Positions 9,131 through 18,077 of a stretch of DNA of 64,000 bases are shown piece after piece. The stretch is from Pseudomonadota bacterium (lineage in GTDB: Bacteria; Pseudomonadota; Gammaproteobacteria; Steroidobacterales; Steroidobacteraceae). The stretch is from positions 744,001-808,000 of the forward strand of contig JAFEDU010000001.1 of assembly GCA_018241425.1 (NCBI GenBank), read 5' to 3'. A program made the translations under genes and the position numbers. The number at the start of each line of letters is the position of its first letter. The first letter of the stretch is position 1. The notes below the pieces were generated by a model that was not told the origin of the DNA, ran no database searches, and was given only the letters and a program-made list of their open reading frames with translations.

Positions 9131-9999
9131 GCGACGACGGCCGGCACGCGCTCGTGGTGATCGCGTTCCTGGGCTACGTTTTCTCTCCGCGGTTTGTACG
9201 CGCGCAGCGCCACGGCGCGGTGCCGCCGTGCACCCACGCGGCGCTGAACGCTGCGCTTTATTCACCGCAGCGCCACCGGTGGGCGCTCACCGAGTACCCC
9301 GAGGGCGAGCTGCTCGAGGGGGGCGCAGCGCTGCGCCTGGGGAAGAACGCGCTGCGCTGGGACCAGGGCACCCTCGACATCGAGGTTGACGAGCGCGAAG
9401 CGCCCGTCCCGCGCCGCCTGCGCGCGCGCATCGAGGTCCGGCCGGGCATCGCAAGCGACCTTACGTGGCCGCTCGATGAAGCCGGTGCGCACGGGTGGCA
9501 TCCGCTCGCGCCCCAGGCGCGCGTGCGCGTCGAGGTGCCCGGCGGCCCGCACTGGAACGGGACGGGTTACCTCGACTGCAACCGGGGCGCGGGTGCGCTC
9601 GGCGACTCGTTCCACGGCTGGAGCTGGCTGCGTGCCCACGGGGCGGCGCGCACGACGGTGGTGTATGAGACCACGGCCGCGACGAGGGGTGCGGTACCCC
9701 GCCGGCACCTGCTCAGGTTCAGTGCCGGCGGCGACCGGGTCTCGATCGGGGCGCCGCCGGCCGCGCAGCCCCTCGCCCGGACGCGCTGGGGCATCGAACG
9801 CAGCGTGGCCTGCGATGCGGGCAGCACGCCGCGGCTGCTGCGCACGCTCGAGGACACCCCGTTCTATGCCCGTTCGCTCGTGGAAACCCGGCTTCTGGGC
9901 GAGCGGATGTCGGCCGTCCACGAAAGCCTGTCGCTGGCGCGCTTCCAGTCGCGCTGGGTCCAGGCACTCCTGCCGTTCCGGTCGCGCCGCGCACGCTGA
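9055..9999 (+). CDS. crtC: Carotenoid 1,2-hydratase CrtC
   Basis: About 314 residues; hydrates the psi end of acyclic carotenoids to the 1-hydroxy form, the step before CrtD and CrtF. The conserved N-terminal block GYAWWYLDAVSDDGRH and IAFLGYVFSP, and the later GTGYLDCNRG and FHGWSWLRAHG motifs, are typical. Keeping the YAWWY block requires the GTG at 9055, so crtC overlaps crtD by 76 bp in another frame. A start at GTG 9127 would delete a conserved strand. The gene ends 15 bp from the convergent crtB. Confidence 0.88.
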   Translation: MPPEGRRFIAPQAGAGYAWWYLDAVSDDGRHALVVIAFLGYVFSPRFVRAQRHGAVPPCTHAALNAALYSPQRHRWALTEYPEGELLEGGAALRLGKNALRWDQGTLDIEVDEREAPVPRRLRARIEVRPGIASDLTWPLDEAGAHGWHPLAPQARVRVEVPGGPHWNGTGYLDCNRGAGALGDSFHGWSWLRAHGAARTTVVYETTAATRGAVPRRHLLRFSAGGDRVSIGAPPAAQPLARTRWGIERSVACDAGSTPRLLRTLEDTPFYARSLVETRLLGERMSAVHESLSLARFQSRWVQALLPFRSRRAR

Positions 10000-10014
10000 G
10001 GCCGCGCGCCTGGG

Positions 10015-11040
10015 TCAGGGCAGCCCGAGCCGCTCCCGCTCCAGGCGCTCGAAGAGCCCCAGCAGCCAGTCGATCCGCGGCTGGCGTGGTCGCACGGCAG
10101 CGCCGCTGCCCGTCAGGGCCGCCGCCCGCACCAGGAAGTCGGTCACCGCAAGCCCGGGAGCCTCCGCTACGGCCCCGTCCCCGGGTACCGGGCGGCCCGC
10201 GCGCAGGAGCAGCGCGGTCTTGCGCCAGGCAGGTACCACGGCGCGTCGGGAGACGGAGTCGAAATCGTTGCGTGCGACGGCGTCCCCGATCGCGGCATAG
10301 AGCCCGGCGGCCGCACGGATACCCCAGCGGCAGTCACCGGGCAGTCGCTCGATCCCGGTCCCCGCACGGCCATACAACCCGGCCGCCGACTCCAGCAGGC
10401 GCGCGACGACGCCGCGCAGCCGGGCGCAGGCCACCGGCTCGCGCAGCCAGCAATCCGGGTCCAGTCCCGCATCCGCCATCCACTCGAGCGGCAGGTAGAG
10501 GCGTCCGGCGCGCGCATCGCCGCCGACGTCGCGCGCGATGTTGGTGAGCTGCATCGCCACGCCCAGCTCGCAGGCGCGCGCCAGGAGCGAAGCGCTGCGC
10601 ACCGACATCAGGCAGGCCATCATCGCCCCGACGCTGCCAGCCACGCGCGCGGCGTACGCACACAGCTCATCGAGCGTGCGGTAGCGGCGCCCGGCGAGGT
10701 CCCACGCGAAGCCCTCCAGCAGCGCCTCCGGCAGCGCGCGGGGTATCGCGAACTCCGCCACGACCTGCGCGAAGGCGCGGTCGACGGCGCCATCGCGCGG
10801 CGCGCCGGCGTAGACGCGCTCGAGGCGGGCATGCAGCTCCTCGAGCGCGGCGGGATCGCCGCCCTCGTCGACGGCATCGTCCGCGACCCTGCAGAACGCG
10901 TAGAGGCCGAGTGCCGGTGAGCGCAGGCGCTCCGGCAGGAGCCGTGATGAGGCGAAGAACGTCTTCGAGCCCTGGCGGATCAGGGCGCGGCACGCCGCCC
11001 AGTCCGCACTGCTGGCAAGCTGGCCCTCAGTTCCAGGCAT
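10015..11040 (-). CDS. crtB: Phytoene synthase CrtB
   Basis: A squalene/phytoene synthase of about 341 residues that condenses two GGPP to phytoene. The two aspartate-rich motifs are RVADDAVDE and NIARDVGGDARAGR, and the start region contains GSKTFFASSRLLP. ATG at 11040 or 11046; both overlap the 3' end of crtI by 14-20 bp, indicating coupling. Last gene of the bchIDO-crtIB unit. Confidence 0.95.
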   Translation of the reverse strand: MPGTEGQLASSADWAACRALIRQGSKTFFASSRLLPERLRSPALGLYAFCRVADDAVDEGGDPAALEELHARLERVYAGAPRDGAVDRAFAQVVAEFAIPRALPEALLEGFAWDLAGRRYRTLDELCAYAARVAGSVGAMMACLMSVRSASLLARACELGVAMQLTNIARDVGGDARAGRLYLPLEWMADAGLDPDCWLREPVACARLRGVVARLLESAAGLYGRAGTGIERLPGDCRWGIRAAAGLYAAIGDAVARNDFDSVSRRAVVPAWRKTALLLRAGRPVPGDGAVAEAPGLAVTDFLVRAAALTGSGAAVRPRQPRIDWLLGLFERLERERLGLP

Positions 11041-12514
11041 GGGCATGCGGCACCACCCGGTCGAGCACCCGCGCGGAGGACAGGACCCCGGGGACACCGG
11101 CACCCGGGTGCGTGCCCGCCCCCACCAGGTACAGCCCCTCGATGTCCTCGCTGCGGTTGTGCGGGCGGAAGTAGGCACTCTGGCGCAGGAGCGGCTGGAG
11201 GCCGAAGCCGGCCCCGTGCACCGACAGCCAGCGGTCGCGGATGTCCAGCGGGGTGAGTGTCCGCGAGGTCACGACACGCTCGCGCAGGCCGGGCAGGAGG
11301 GTTGCCTCCAGGTGCGCCTCGATGGCCCGCCGGTAGGGCTCGGCGGCCGTGCGCCAGTCCACCTCGCCCTGCAGGTTCGCGACCGGCGAGAGCACGTAGA
11401 AGGCATCGCAGTCAGCGGGCGCGAGCGAGGGATCGGTGGCGGTCGGCCGGTGCAGGTAGAGGCTGAAGTCCTCGGGCAGCACCTTGCGCCGGAAGATGTC
11501 GGACAGCAGGCTCCGGTAGCGCGGCCCGAAGAGGATCGTGTGGTGCGCGACGTCCGGGTAGCGGCCGCGCGTGCCGAAGTACCAGACGAACAGGCTCATC
11601 GAGTAGCGGGCGCGCGCCAGCCGCCGCGGGGTCCAGTGACGGCAGGTCCCGGCCGGCAGGAGGCGCGAGTAGGTCCATGCCGCGTCGGCATTCGACACCA
11701 CCACCTGGGCCGGCAGCCGCTCCCCGCCCGCGAGCTGCACGCCCACGGCGCGCCGCCGCTCGAGCTCGATCGAGCGCACCTCGGCGCCCAGGCGCACGGT
11801 GGCGCCCTGCCCTTCGATGAGCTTCAGCAGCCCCTGCACCAGCCGCCCGGTCCCGCCCATGCAGAAGTGCACCCCATGTTGGCGCTCGAGGTGCGCGATG
11901 AGCGCGTACACGGCGGTGGTGTCGAAGGGATTCCCGCCGACCAGCAGCGGGTGGAACGACAGGAGCGTGCGCAGCCGCGGATCGCGCACCAGCTTCGCGA
12001 CCAGCTGGTAGACGCTCTGGTGCCCGGACAGCCGCAGCAGCGCCGGCAGCACGCGCAGCATGTCGGCCCAGGAGTTGAAGGGGACGTGGCCGAGCCGCTC
12101 GAAGCCGACCCGGTAGATCTCCTCGCTGCTGCGCAGGAAGCGCTCGAAGCCGTCCACGTCCCCGGGCGCAAGCCGCGCCACCTGCGCCCGCATCTGCTGC
12201 GCATCGCCGCTGTAGTCGAAGCGGGTCCCGTCGCAGAACTGCAGGCGGTAGAACGGGTGCAGGGGCCGCAGGTCGACGTCGTCCTGCATGCGTCGCCCGC
12301 ACAGCTGCCACAGTTCCTCGAGCAGGAACGGGGCGGTGATGATCGTGGGCCCGGAGTCGAACGTGAAGCCGTCCTGCTCATAAACGGATGCACGGCCGCC
12401 GGGTCGGTCGGCCCGCTCGCACACGGTGACGCGATAGCCGCGGGCCCCGAGGCGCACGGCGGCGGCGAGCCCGCCGAAGCCGCTGCCGATGACGACGGCC
12501 TGCGGACGTGGCAC
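11027..12514 (-). CDS. crtI: Phytoene desaturase CrtI
   Basis: A 495-residue FAD-dependent desaturase converting phytoene to neurosporene/lycopene. The N-terminal VVIGSGFGGLAAAVRLGARGY fold and the C-terminal GLYLVGAGTHPGAGVPGV signature are present, with the FDSGPTIITAP substrate-entry region between. The GTG at 12514 is the start that places the dinucleotide fold right at the N-terminus, and it follows the bchO stop by 4 bp. Overlaps crtB. Whether it makes three or four desaturations cannot be read from the sequence. Confidence 0.94.
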   Translation of the reverse strand: MPRPQAVVIGSGFGGLAAAVRLGARGYRVTVCERADRPGGRASVYEQDGFTFDSGPTIITAPFLLEELWQLCGRRMQDDVDLRPLHPFYRLQFCDGTRFDYSGDAQQMRAQVARLAPGDVDGFERFLRSSEEIYRVGFERLGHVPFNSWADMLRVLPALLRLSGHQSVYQLVAKLVRDPRLRTLLSFHPLLVGGNPFDTTAVYALIAHLERQHGVHFCMGGTGRLVQGLLKLIEGQGATVRLGAEVRSIELERRRAVGVQLAGGERLPAQVVVSNADAAWTYSRLLPAGTCRHWTPRRLARARYSMSLFVWYFGTRGRYPDVAHHTILFGPRYRSLLSDIFRRKVLPEDFSLYLHRPTATDPSLAPADCDAFYVLSPVANLQGEVDWRTAAEPYRRAIEAHLEATLLPGLRERVVTSRTLTPLDIRDRWLSVHGAGFGLQPLLRQSAYFRPHNRSEDIEGLYLVGAGTHPGAGVPGVLSSARVLDRVVPHAHAWN

Positions 12515-12518
12515 GCCG

Positions 12519-13403
12519 CTAACCCCGCCCGATCGCGGCCTGGGTGGCCGTGCGCAGGATGACCTCGGCCGTGCGCGCCGGTTCCTCCTCATGCGCGAGG
12601 TGCCCCAGCGCCCCGAGGGAGACGGTCTTCGCGTCCGGCAGGATCGACTTCACGCGGGCGCTCTGCTCGGGGGGAATGGTGCGGTCGCGCGCCGAGGCCA
12701 GGAGCACCAGCGGGACCTGCAGCCGCGGCAGGTCGTGCGCGAGCGCATGCAGGTCCCACTGCGCCATCATCTGCAGGGCCGCGGCGACGTGGCGCGGCCG
12801 CTGGGCGAGGGCCTGGTAGCAGCGGATCCCTTCCGCGTCCAGGCGCGAGCCGGTGTTGCGGATGAGGCGCTCGATGACGCCGCGGTCGCGCGCGCGGCGC
12901 GCAACCCAGTGCGGGATGAAGTCGCTGCGCGCCATGAGCCGCGCGAGCGGGGCGAACATCCAGCCCGGGAACCCCGACATCGGCAGCAGCGCCCCGTTGA
13001 TGCTGACGAGGGCACGCGGCGTGATGAGGCGGTCGAGGGCCATGCGCACGAGGATCGCGGCCCCGGCGGAGTGCCCGACCGCGATGACCGGGTCGACCGC
13101 CAGCTTGTACAGGAGCGCATGGACCGCCCGCCCCATGCCGACGATGGAAAACTCCTCGGCGGTGGCCGGGCTGCCCGAGAAGCCGTGCCCGGGCAGGTCG
13201 GGCGCGAGCACGCGGAAGTGCTCGGCCAGGAGCGGCGCCAGGGCGCGCCAGGAATGGCTCGCCGCCCCCGTGCCATGCAGCATCAGGAGTGCCGGGCCGG
13301 AACCGAAGTCCTGCAGGTGCCAGGTGAGCCCCCCTGCCTCGACCTTCACGCTCGCCGCGGCATTGGGCCACCGCAGGTCGAGCGCTGCCGGCAGGGCACT
13401 CAC
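12519..13403 (-). CDS. bchO: Mg-chelatase-associated hydrolase BchO
   Basis: A 294-residue alpha/beta hydrolase, the conserved third gene of bchIDO clusters, assumed to assist Mg-protoporphyrin formation though its reaction is not established. The fold signatures are LHGTGAASHSWRAL, the nucleophile elbow GHSAGA and the terminal LGHLAHEEEP around the catalytic His. The GTG start at 13403 overlaps the bchD stop (GTGA). The frame extends upstream but without homology. Confidence 0.9.
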   Translation of the reverse strand: MSALPAALDLRWPNAAASVKVEAGGLTWHLQDFGSGPALLMLHGTGAASHSWRALAPLLAEHFRVLAPDLPGHGFSGSPATAEEFSIVGMGRAVHALLYKLAVDPVIAVGHSAGAAILVRMALDRLITPRALVSINGALLPMSGFPGWMFAPLARLMARSDFIPHWVARRARDRGVIERLIRNTGSRLDAEGIRCYQALAQRPRHVAAALQMMAQWDLHALAHDLPRLQVPLVLLASARDRTIPPEQSARVKSILPDAKTVSLGALGHLAHEEEPARTAEVILRTATQAAIGRG

Positions 13404-15184
13404 CGACGCGCTCCGGCAGCCACGGCACCGGCAACCTGCGCGATGGCCTCGGCGCTCGCATGCGGCAACGGTACGTAGCGTGCGCCCGCAAGCTGTGCCA
13501 TTGCCTCGGCCTCGGCCGAGGGACGGAGCGAGGTGTCCACGACGACCGTTGCGAGGGCGAGCCGCCGCAGCCGCCCGGCCGCAGCGTGGGTGTCCGCGCG
13601 CGCCTGGGCGCGGTCGGGCTTGCCCTGGCGGGTGATGTTCGCGCGCCCGTCGGTCAGCAGCACCAGCGAGGGCGTGTCCCCGCCGCGGCGCAGTGACTCG
13701 GCGAGCTGCGCCGCCATCTCGATGCCCTGCGCGAGCGGCGTCCCGCCACCCCCGGGGAGCGAGGCGAGGCAACGCCGGGCGCGCACGAGTGACCGCGTCG
13801 GCGCCAGCAGCACCTGTGCGCCGGTGCCGCGGAAGGCGAGCAGCGCCACCCGGTCGCGGCGCACGTAGCATTCCCGCAGCAGGAGCTCGACGGCGCCCTT
13901 GGCTTCGGCCAGCCGGTGCAGCGCCTGCGACCCGGAGGCGTCGACCGCGAAGATCGTGGTGCAGGGAGATTTCTGCTCGAAGCGGCGGACGCGGAAGTCG
14001 CGGCGGCTGATGCAGACCACGCCGGCGGCGGGCAAGTCGCGCTTGCGGATGCGCTGCCAGGGGGCCGCCGCAGTCAGGGTCGCCAGGAGGTCGAGCCGCG
14101 CCCCCTGCGCGGGGCTCCCGGCGACGCTCCCGATCTGGCGGCCGCGCTGCGAGGCGCGCTGCGCGGCACCGGCACCGGAGGTGGTGCTCGGGCGGCGCCG
14201 CGGTCGCGGCACGCCCGCGCCCGAGTCCAGGAGGTTCGCGGGGATCGCGGCCCGGGCCGCGGCCACGACACTCTCCTCCAGCGCACCCTGCTCCCGTGAG
14301 TCCGCCGACGGGGGCTGAGCATCACGTGATTCGTCCGGGGCCGGCGATTCAGGCTCCTGATCCTCAGCCGCGCCACTTTCCTGGGGCAGGCGCGTAGCGC
14401 GCGGCGCAAACACCAGCCGTGCGGCGAAACTCACGTCCGACTGGTCCGGCGTGAGGCGCGCGTCCAGCGCCGCCGAACAGCGGGCCACCCGCGCAGCACT
14501 CAGGAGCGCGCGGATCGAACGGATCCCGAGCGCCTCGGCGAGGCGGGCGAGACGCTCGATGAGGTCCGGGTCCTGCGCGCGGCGGCGCAACCGGGATCGC
14601 GCCGCCAGGAGCTTGGCGCGCACCGTGTCGATGGACTCCGCTTCAGAGGGTGCGACCGACTCCGGCAACCTCAGCTGGATGCCGAGGCGCTCCAGGAGCG
14701 CAGCCGGCGGGCGCTCATCGTCCTCCAGCCCCTCATCGAGCGCGATGACGCCGATGCAGGCCCGGAAGCGCAGCGAGCTGCCGTCGCGCTCCAGGAGGCC
14801 CTCGTGGGTGTCGAGCGCCCGGGTGATGGGAATGACGGCAGCATCGCTCCAGCGTTCCGCCATCGAGAGCACCAGGACCTGCGTGTGCTCGCTCGCGAGC
14901 AACCCCCGTTCCACCACCCGCGTCCCGGATGCGAGCGTGCGGCTGATGTCGAGGCCGCCGACGAGGCTCGCCTGCGAGGCATGCAGCGGCACCGGCCTTA
15001 AGGGAACCTCGGGGGCGAGGAGCGTCTCGAGCAGGGAAAGCCAGCGACGGCGCACGGCCCCGGGCCCGCTGCGCACGCTGGCGCCGCCACAACCCAGGGG
15101 GTCGAGCGCGAGCACCGCAGCAGCACGACAGGCGTCATCCCAGCGCTGCTGCCCCTCGGCTTCGCGGTGCGCAGCGGCGCTCAT
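13400..15184 (-). CDS. bchD: Mg-chelatase subunit BchD
   Basis: A 594-residue subunit of Mg-protoporphyrin IX chelatase that couples the BchI ATPase ring to BchH. The order is a degenerate AAA+ N-terminal domain (residues 1-250), an acidic/proline-rich linker around 280-330 and a C-terminal von Willebrand A domain with the MIDAS motif DASGS and TDGRANI. The Walker A motif is lost, as is usual for BchD. Coupled at both ends: ATGA overlap with bchI and GTGA overlap with bchO. Confidence 0.95.
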   Translation of the reverse strand: MSAAAHREAEGQQRWDDACRAAAVLALDPLGCGGASVRSGPGAVRRRWLSLLETLLAPEVPLRPVPLHASQASLVGGLDISRTLASGTRVVERGLLASEHTQVLVLSMAERWSDAAVIPITRALDTHEGLLERDGSSLRFRACIGVIALDEGLEDDERPPAALLERLGIQLRLPESVAPSEAESIDTVRAKLLAARSRLRRRAQDPDLIERLARLAEALGIRSIRALLSAARVARCSAALDARLTPDQSDVSFAARLVFAPRATRLPQESGAAEDQEPESPAPDESRDAQPPSADSREQGALEESVVAAARAAIPANLLDSGAGVPRPRRRPSTTSGAGAAQRASQRGRQIGSVAGSPAQGARLDLLATLTAAAPWQRIRKRDLPAAGVVCISRRDFRVRRFEQKSPCTTIFAVDASGSQALHRLAEAKGAVELLLRECYVRRDRVALLAFRGTGAQVLLAPTRSLVRARRCLASLPGGGGTPLAQGIEMAAQLAESLRRGGDTPSLVLLTDGRANITRQGKPDRAQARADTHAAAGRLRRLALATVVVDTSLRPSAEAEAMAQLAGARYVPLPHASAEAIAQVAGAVAAGARR

Positions 15185-16200
15185 GCCGCCGCCGCGGCAA
15201 AGTGCTCCTGTAAGGCTCGCTCGATCCGCGTGGTGGATGCGGATTCATCGAGTGGATCGCGGCGCAGCCGATGCCGCAGCGCCGGGGCCGCCATCGCGCG
15301 TATGTGCTCGGGTCCGCACGTCGCGTCTCCCTGCCACGCGCAGTACGCCCGCGCGGCGCGCACGAGCGTGAGTTCGCCGCGCAGGCCATCGGTACCCAAC
15401 CGCATGCACAATTCGGACACGCACCGCAGCGTCGACTCCGGGGTTCCGACGGTCGGCAGGCGCTTGCGTGCCGCGACGAGCTGGGTCCGGACGCGCGCGT
15501 CCTGCTTGGCCCATTTCTGCCGGAACGCCTCCGGGTGCCGGTCGAACTCGTCGCGGCGGCGGACCACCTCGACGCGCACCGCCAGCTCCTCGGGAGTCCG
15601 GATCTCGACCGACAGGCCGAACCGGTCCAGGAGCTGCGGCCGCAGCTCGCCCTCTTCCGGGTTGCCGCTGCCGACCAGGATGAAGCGCGCCGGGTGACGC
15701 ACGCTCAGGCCATCGCGCTCGACGATGTTCTCCCCCGAGGCGGCGACGTCCAGCAACAGGTCGACCAGGTGGTCCTCGAGCAGGTTTACCTCATCGACAT
15801 AGAGGAAGCCGCGGTTGGCCCGCGCCAGGAGGCCCGGCTCAAAGACCTTCTTGCCCTCGAGCAGCGCGCGCTCGAGGTCGATGGCGCCCACCACACGGTC
15901 TTCGGTCGCCCCCAGCGGCAGGTCCACGACCGGCACGGGCACCAGACCCGCCTTAGGATGGGGCCGGCGCCGGCAGTCCTCACACTGGAGGTCGGTTCGC
16001 TCCGGATCGCACTGATAACGGCACGCGAGGATCGCCGGCATCGGTGGCAGCAGTTGTGCCAGCGCGCGTACCGCCGTGGACTTACCCGTCCCCCGGTCCC
16101 CGAACAGCAGGACGCCGCCGACGCCCGGGTCCACCGCGGACACCAGCAGCGCCCGCCTGGATTCGTCCTGCCCCACGATGGCTGAGAATGGGAAAGCCAT
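15181..16200 (-). CDS. bchI: Mg-chelatase ATPase subunit BchI
   Basis: A 339-residue AAA+ ATPase forming the hexameric motor of Mg-chelatase. Walker A is GDRGTGKST (near residue 35), Walker B is GFLYVDEVNLL, and the insert with NPEEGELRPQLLDRFGLSVEI carries the sensor 1/arginine-finger region. Length is standard. First gene of bchIDO-crtIB. Its upstream region contains a PpsR palindrome whose last six bases form the -35 element. Confidence 0.97.
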   Translation of the reverse strand: MAFPFSAIVGQDESRRALLVSAVDPGVGGVLLFGDRGTGKSTAVRALAQLLPPMPAILACRYQCDPERTDLQCEDCRRRPHPKAGLVPVPVVDLPLGATEDRVVGAIDLERALLEGKKVFEPGLLARANRGFLYVDEVNLLEDHLVDLLLDVAASGENIVERDGLSVRHPARFILVGSGNPEEGELRPQLLDRFGLSVEIRTPEELAVRVEVVRRRDEFDRHPEAFRQKWAKQDARVRTQLVAARKRLPTVGTPESTLRCVSELCMRLGTDGLRGELTLVRAARAYCAWQGDATCGPEHIRAMAAPALRHRLRRDPLDESASTTRIERALQEHFAAAAA

Positions 16201-16234
16201 GCTGCGGCCGATTAAATGCCACCGGTGCGCCGAG

Positions 16235-16252
16235 TGTCAAGCTACATGGACA
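16235..16252. promoter_or_regulatory. PpsR/CrtJ palindrome upstream of bchI
   Basis: A perfect TGT-N12-ACA site, 35 bp upstream of the bchI ATG. On the minus strand it ends in TTGACA, followed after 17-18 bp by ATTTAAT, a plausible sigma70 promoter for bchI. A second TGT lies 8 bp further at 16261, but its partner triplet is CGG, so only half the second site is kept. On the plus strand TATAAT at 16256-16261 could serve the divergent gene. Confidence 0.78.
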
Positions 16253-16259
16253 CTCTATA

Positions 16260-16751
16260 ATGTCCATCAATATGGCGGCACGAGCCATCAAGCTGCTGCA
16301 CGAGCTGGGCTCCATGGGCACCCTGGGGTCGGTCGCCGTCTGCCTGCTGCTGCTCCTGCACCGCGGGCCTGGATCCGCACCCGATCTGGTCGTGATCAGT
16401 GATGCGGTCTCGATGGTGGTCCGATGGGTGCTCCTCCCGTCGTTCATCGCCACGATCCTGAGCGGGCTCCTCGCGCTGGTGGCGACCCCTCCTTATATGG
16501 ACAGCGGCTGGGCGTGGCTGAAAGCCCTGCTGAGCCTCAGCCTGTTCGAGGCCTCGCTGATGCTGAGCGGAACCGCCCACGACCTCGGGTTGCTCAGCCG
16601 CCAGGCGGCCGGGGGAACTGACGTGTGGCTCGAGATCGTTCACACCCAGCGCACCGAGAGCGGCGTGCTCTGGGTGTTGCTCGGTGTAAGCATCGTTAAC
16701 GTAGTGTTCGGAATCTGGCGTCCGCGGCTCATGCGACGCGGCCCGTCCTGA
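16260..16751 (+). CDS. Small integral membrane protein (DUF2269-like)
   Basis: About 160 residues with four hydrophobic segments, starting AIKLLHELGSMG and containing LPSFIATILSGLLAL and a PYMDSGWAWLKALLSL loop. The pattern resembles DUF2269-type predicted membrane proteins; I cannot assign a function. It is divergent from bchI, and the PpsR palindrome lies between them, so it may be co-regulated with pigment genes. ATG at 16260 overlaps a TATAAT element. If that element is a real -10, the start would be ATG 16272 on an almost leaderless transcript. Confidence 0.7.
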   Translation: MSINMAARAIKLLHELGSMGTLGSVAVCLLLLLHRGPGSAPDLVVISDAVSMVVRWVLLPSFIATILSGLLALVATPPYMDSGWAWLKALLSLSLFEASLMLSGTAHDLGLLSRQAAGGTDVWLEIVHTQRTESGVLWVLLGVSIVNVVFGIWRPRLMRRGPS

Positions 16752-17354
16752 TCGGGCACCCGCGCCGGCCATTTGCGGCGACGCAGGAGCGCTTCGGCCC
16801 ACCCCGGGTCGACAGGCCGACCGCGGTCGGCCGACATACCCCGCACTGAATTGCGCTGCGCGTGTAAGCGCCGGCTGCCCGAGGACGTTAGGTTCACCGG
16901 GTATGGAATCGGCTCACCCGAGGCAGTGCAGGAGGCGTTGATGCCGCCGACATCGAAGCGACGCATCCAGACCGTAGCTGGACCCGATGGTCTGGTGCAG
17001 GAACACCCTACGAGGGTATTCCCGGGCTCTGCGTGCGGCGCATTTCGCCGTGTCCGCTGGTCATGGCGCCCGTGGAGCGACTGCTGCCATACCTGTGGGG
17101 GCCTGCAGTCCGCCGGAGGAACTTCCGAGCGATGCCGCGCGATGAAGGCTTCCGATCCCGGCGGCCAGCGGCGCGGGTGCGTCTTCGCGCGACCCGCCAT
17201 CCGATCGACATCCCAGATCTGAGGGCCGCAGCCGCATGCGGCGGCGATCGGCGCAGCGAACAGCTTGACCCAGACTCGCTGAGAACTGGCGGCCGGGCTG
17301 CCCTACTACATTGCCAGTTCATCCAATGCGAAGTGGCCCGCATGCACGCCACTC
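16752..17354. other. Gene-poor stretch at the end of the photosynthesis cluster
   Basis: About 600 bp in which several reading frames stay open by GC bias, but none has a ribosome site, a recognisable domain or a protein-like composition (all are Arg/Pro/Ser/Cys-rich). I see no transposase, inverted repeat or RNA gene. It separates the pigment genes from unrelated accessory genes and may be a decayed region. Confidence 0.5.
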
Positions 17355-18077
17355 TCAGCCGTGGCCGCCCTCCAGCGCCTGATGCACCAAGGCGCTGATC
17401 TGCGGGAGTGTCAGTGCGGAAAGGTCCACGTCGATCACACGCACGACGTTGCGGTGCGTTTCGGGATGGTGCCGCTTCAGGTAGTCCATGAGGTGCAGGG
17501 CCGAGTCGCTCTTGCCCCGCCCATGCCCCACCACCACGATCCGGGTCGCAGCCGCAAGCGCCTCGCTGATCCGTGCGTAGAAGCTCGGGTCTTCTGCGCT
17601 TCGCTGCCCTTCCTCGCGCGACTGGCCCTTGTGCGTCAGGTGATGCAGGAAGTGGTGCGGGTCGTACGGCTTGATGTCCCGGACCTGGGAATTCGCAGCG
17701 GGTGTCCCGAGACTGAAAAGCTTCGCGGCGTGGTGGTCGATCTCAACGACGATGACGTCCTGGGGCGTCACCGTGCCCGACCCCTGCCCGCGCCGGATCA
17801 GGTCCCGCAGGCTCGCGACCTCTGATGCGTTCACATCCTTGCCGTGGCCCCTGGGGAGCACCAAGTGCTGCCCACCGAACTCGAACGAGACCTTGTCATT
17901 GGGCTTTTCGCGCACTGCCCCAATGTTCTCGAACAGCGAGATCACATCCATCCACTCGAGATTCTGGGCCGTGGGATGCCGGAACAGGGCGTCCAGAGTC
18001 CTGCGGTGGCCTCCATTGAGCTCACCGATTCCTGGACCGATTGCTCCAGCGCCGCCTTCGCTCGTGCTGTCTTTCAT
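17355..18077 (-). CDS. HicA-like domain fused to eRF1-domain-3-like (baeRF) protein
   Basis: About 240 residues, two domains. Residues about 20-95 (THRTL-type pattern HRRTLDALFRHPT, EWMDVISLFENIGA, LPRGHGKDV) follow the HicA-like dsRNA-binding/RNase fold. Residues about 115-240 (VIVVEIDHHAAKLF, DPHHFLHHLTHKG, RIVVVGHGRGKSDSALHLMDYL) match the archaeo-eukaryotic release-factor-like or host-attachment family. ATG at 18077 has an AGAGGA site four bases upstream; the open frame continues to 18134. A stand-alone relative of the C-terminal half lies at 23157-23564. A role on stalled ribosomes or RNA is inference from the folds. Confidence 0.75.
   Translation of the reverse strand: MKDSTSEGGAGAIGPGIGELNGGHRRTLDALFRHPTAQNLEWMDVISLFENIGAVREKPNDKVSFEFGGQHLVLPRGHGKDVNASEVASLRDLIRRGQGSGTVTPQDVIVVEIDHHAAKLFSLGTPAANSQVRDIKPYDPHHFLHHLTHKGQSREEGQRSAEDPSFYARISEALAAATRIVVVGHGRGKSDSALHLMDYLKRHHPETHRNVVRVIDVDLSALTLPQISALVHQALEGGHG

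Noticed and set aside
16773-17222. Possible 149-residue protein right of the membrane gene
   Set aside because: Arg/Ser/Pro/Cys-rich, no ribosome site, no domain; overlapping frames on the other strand are equally open.
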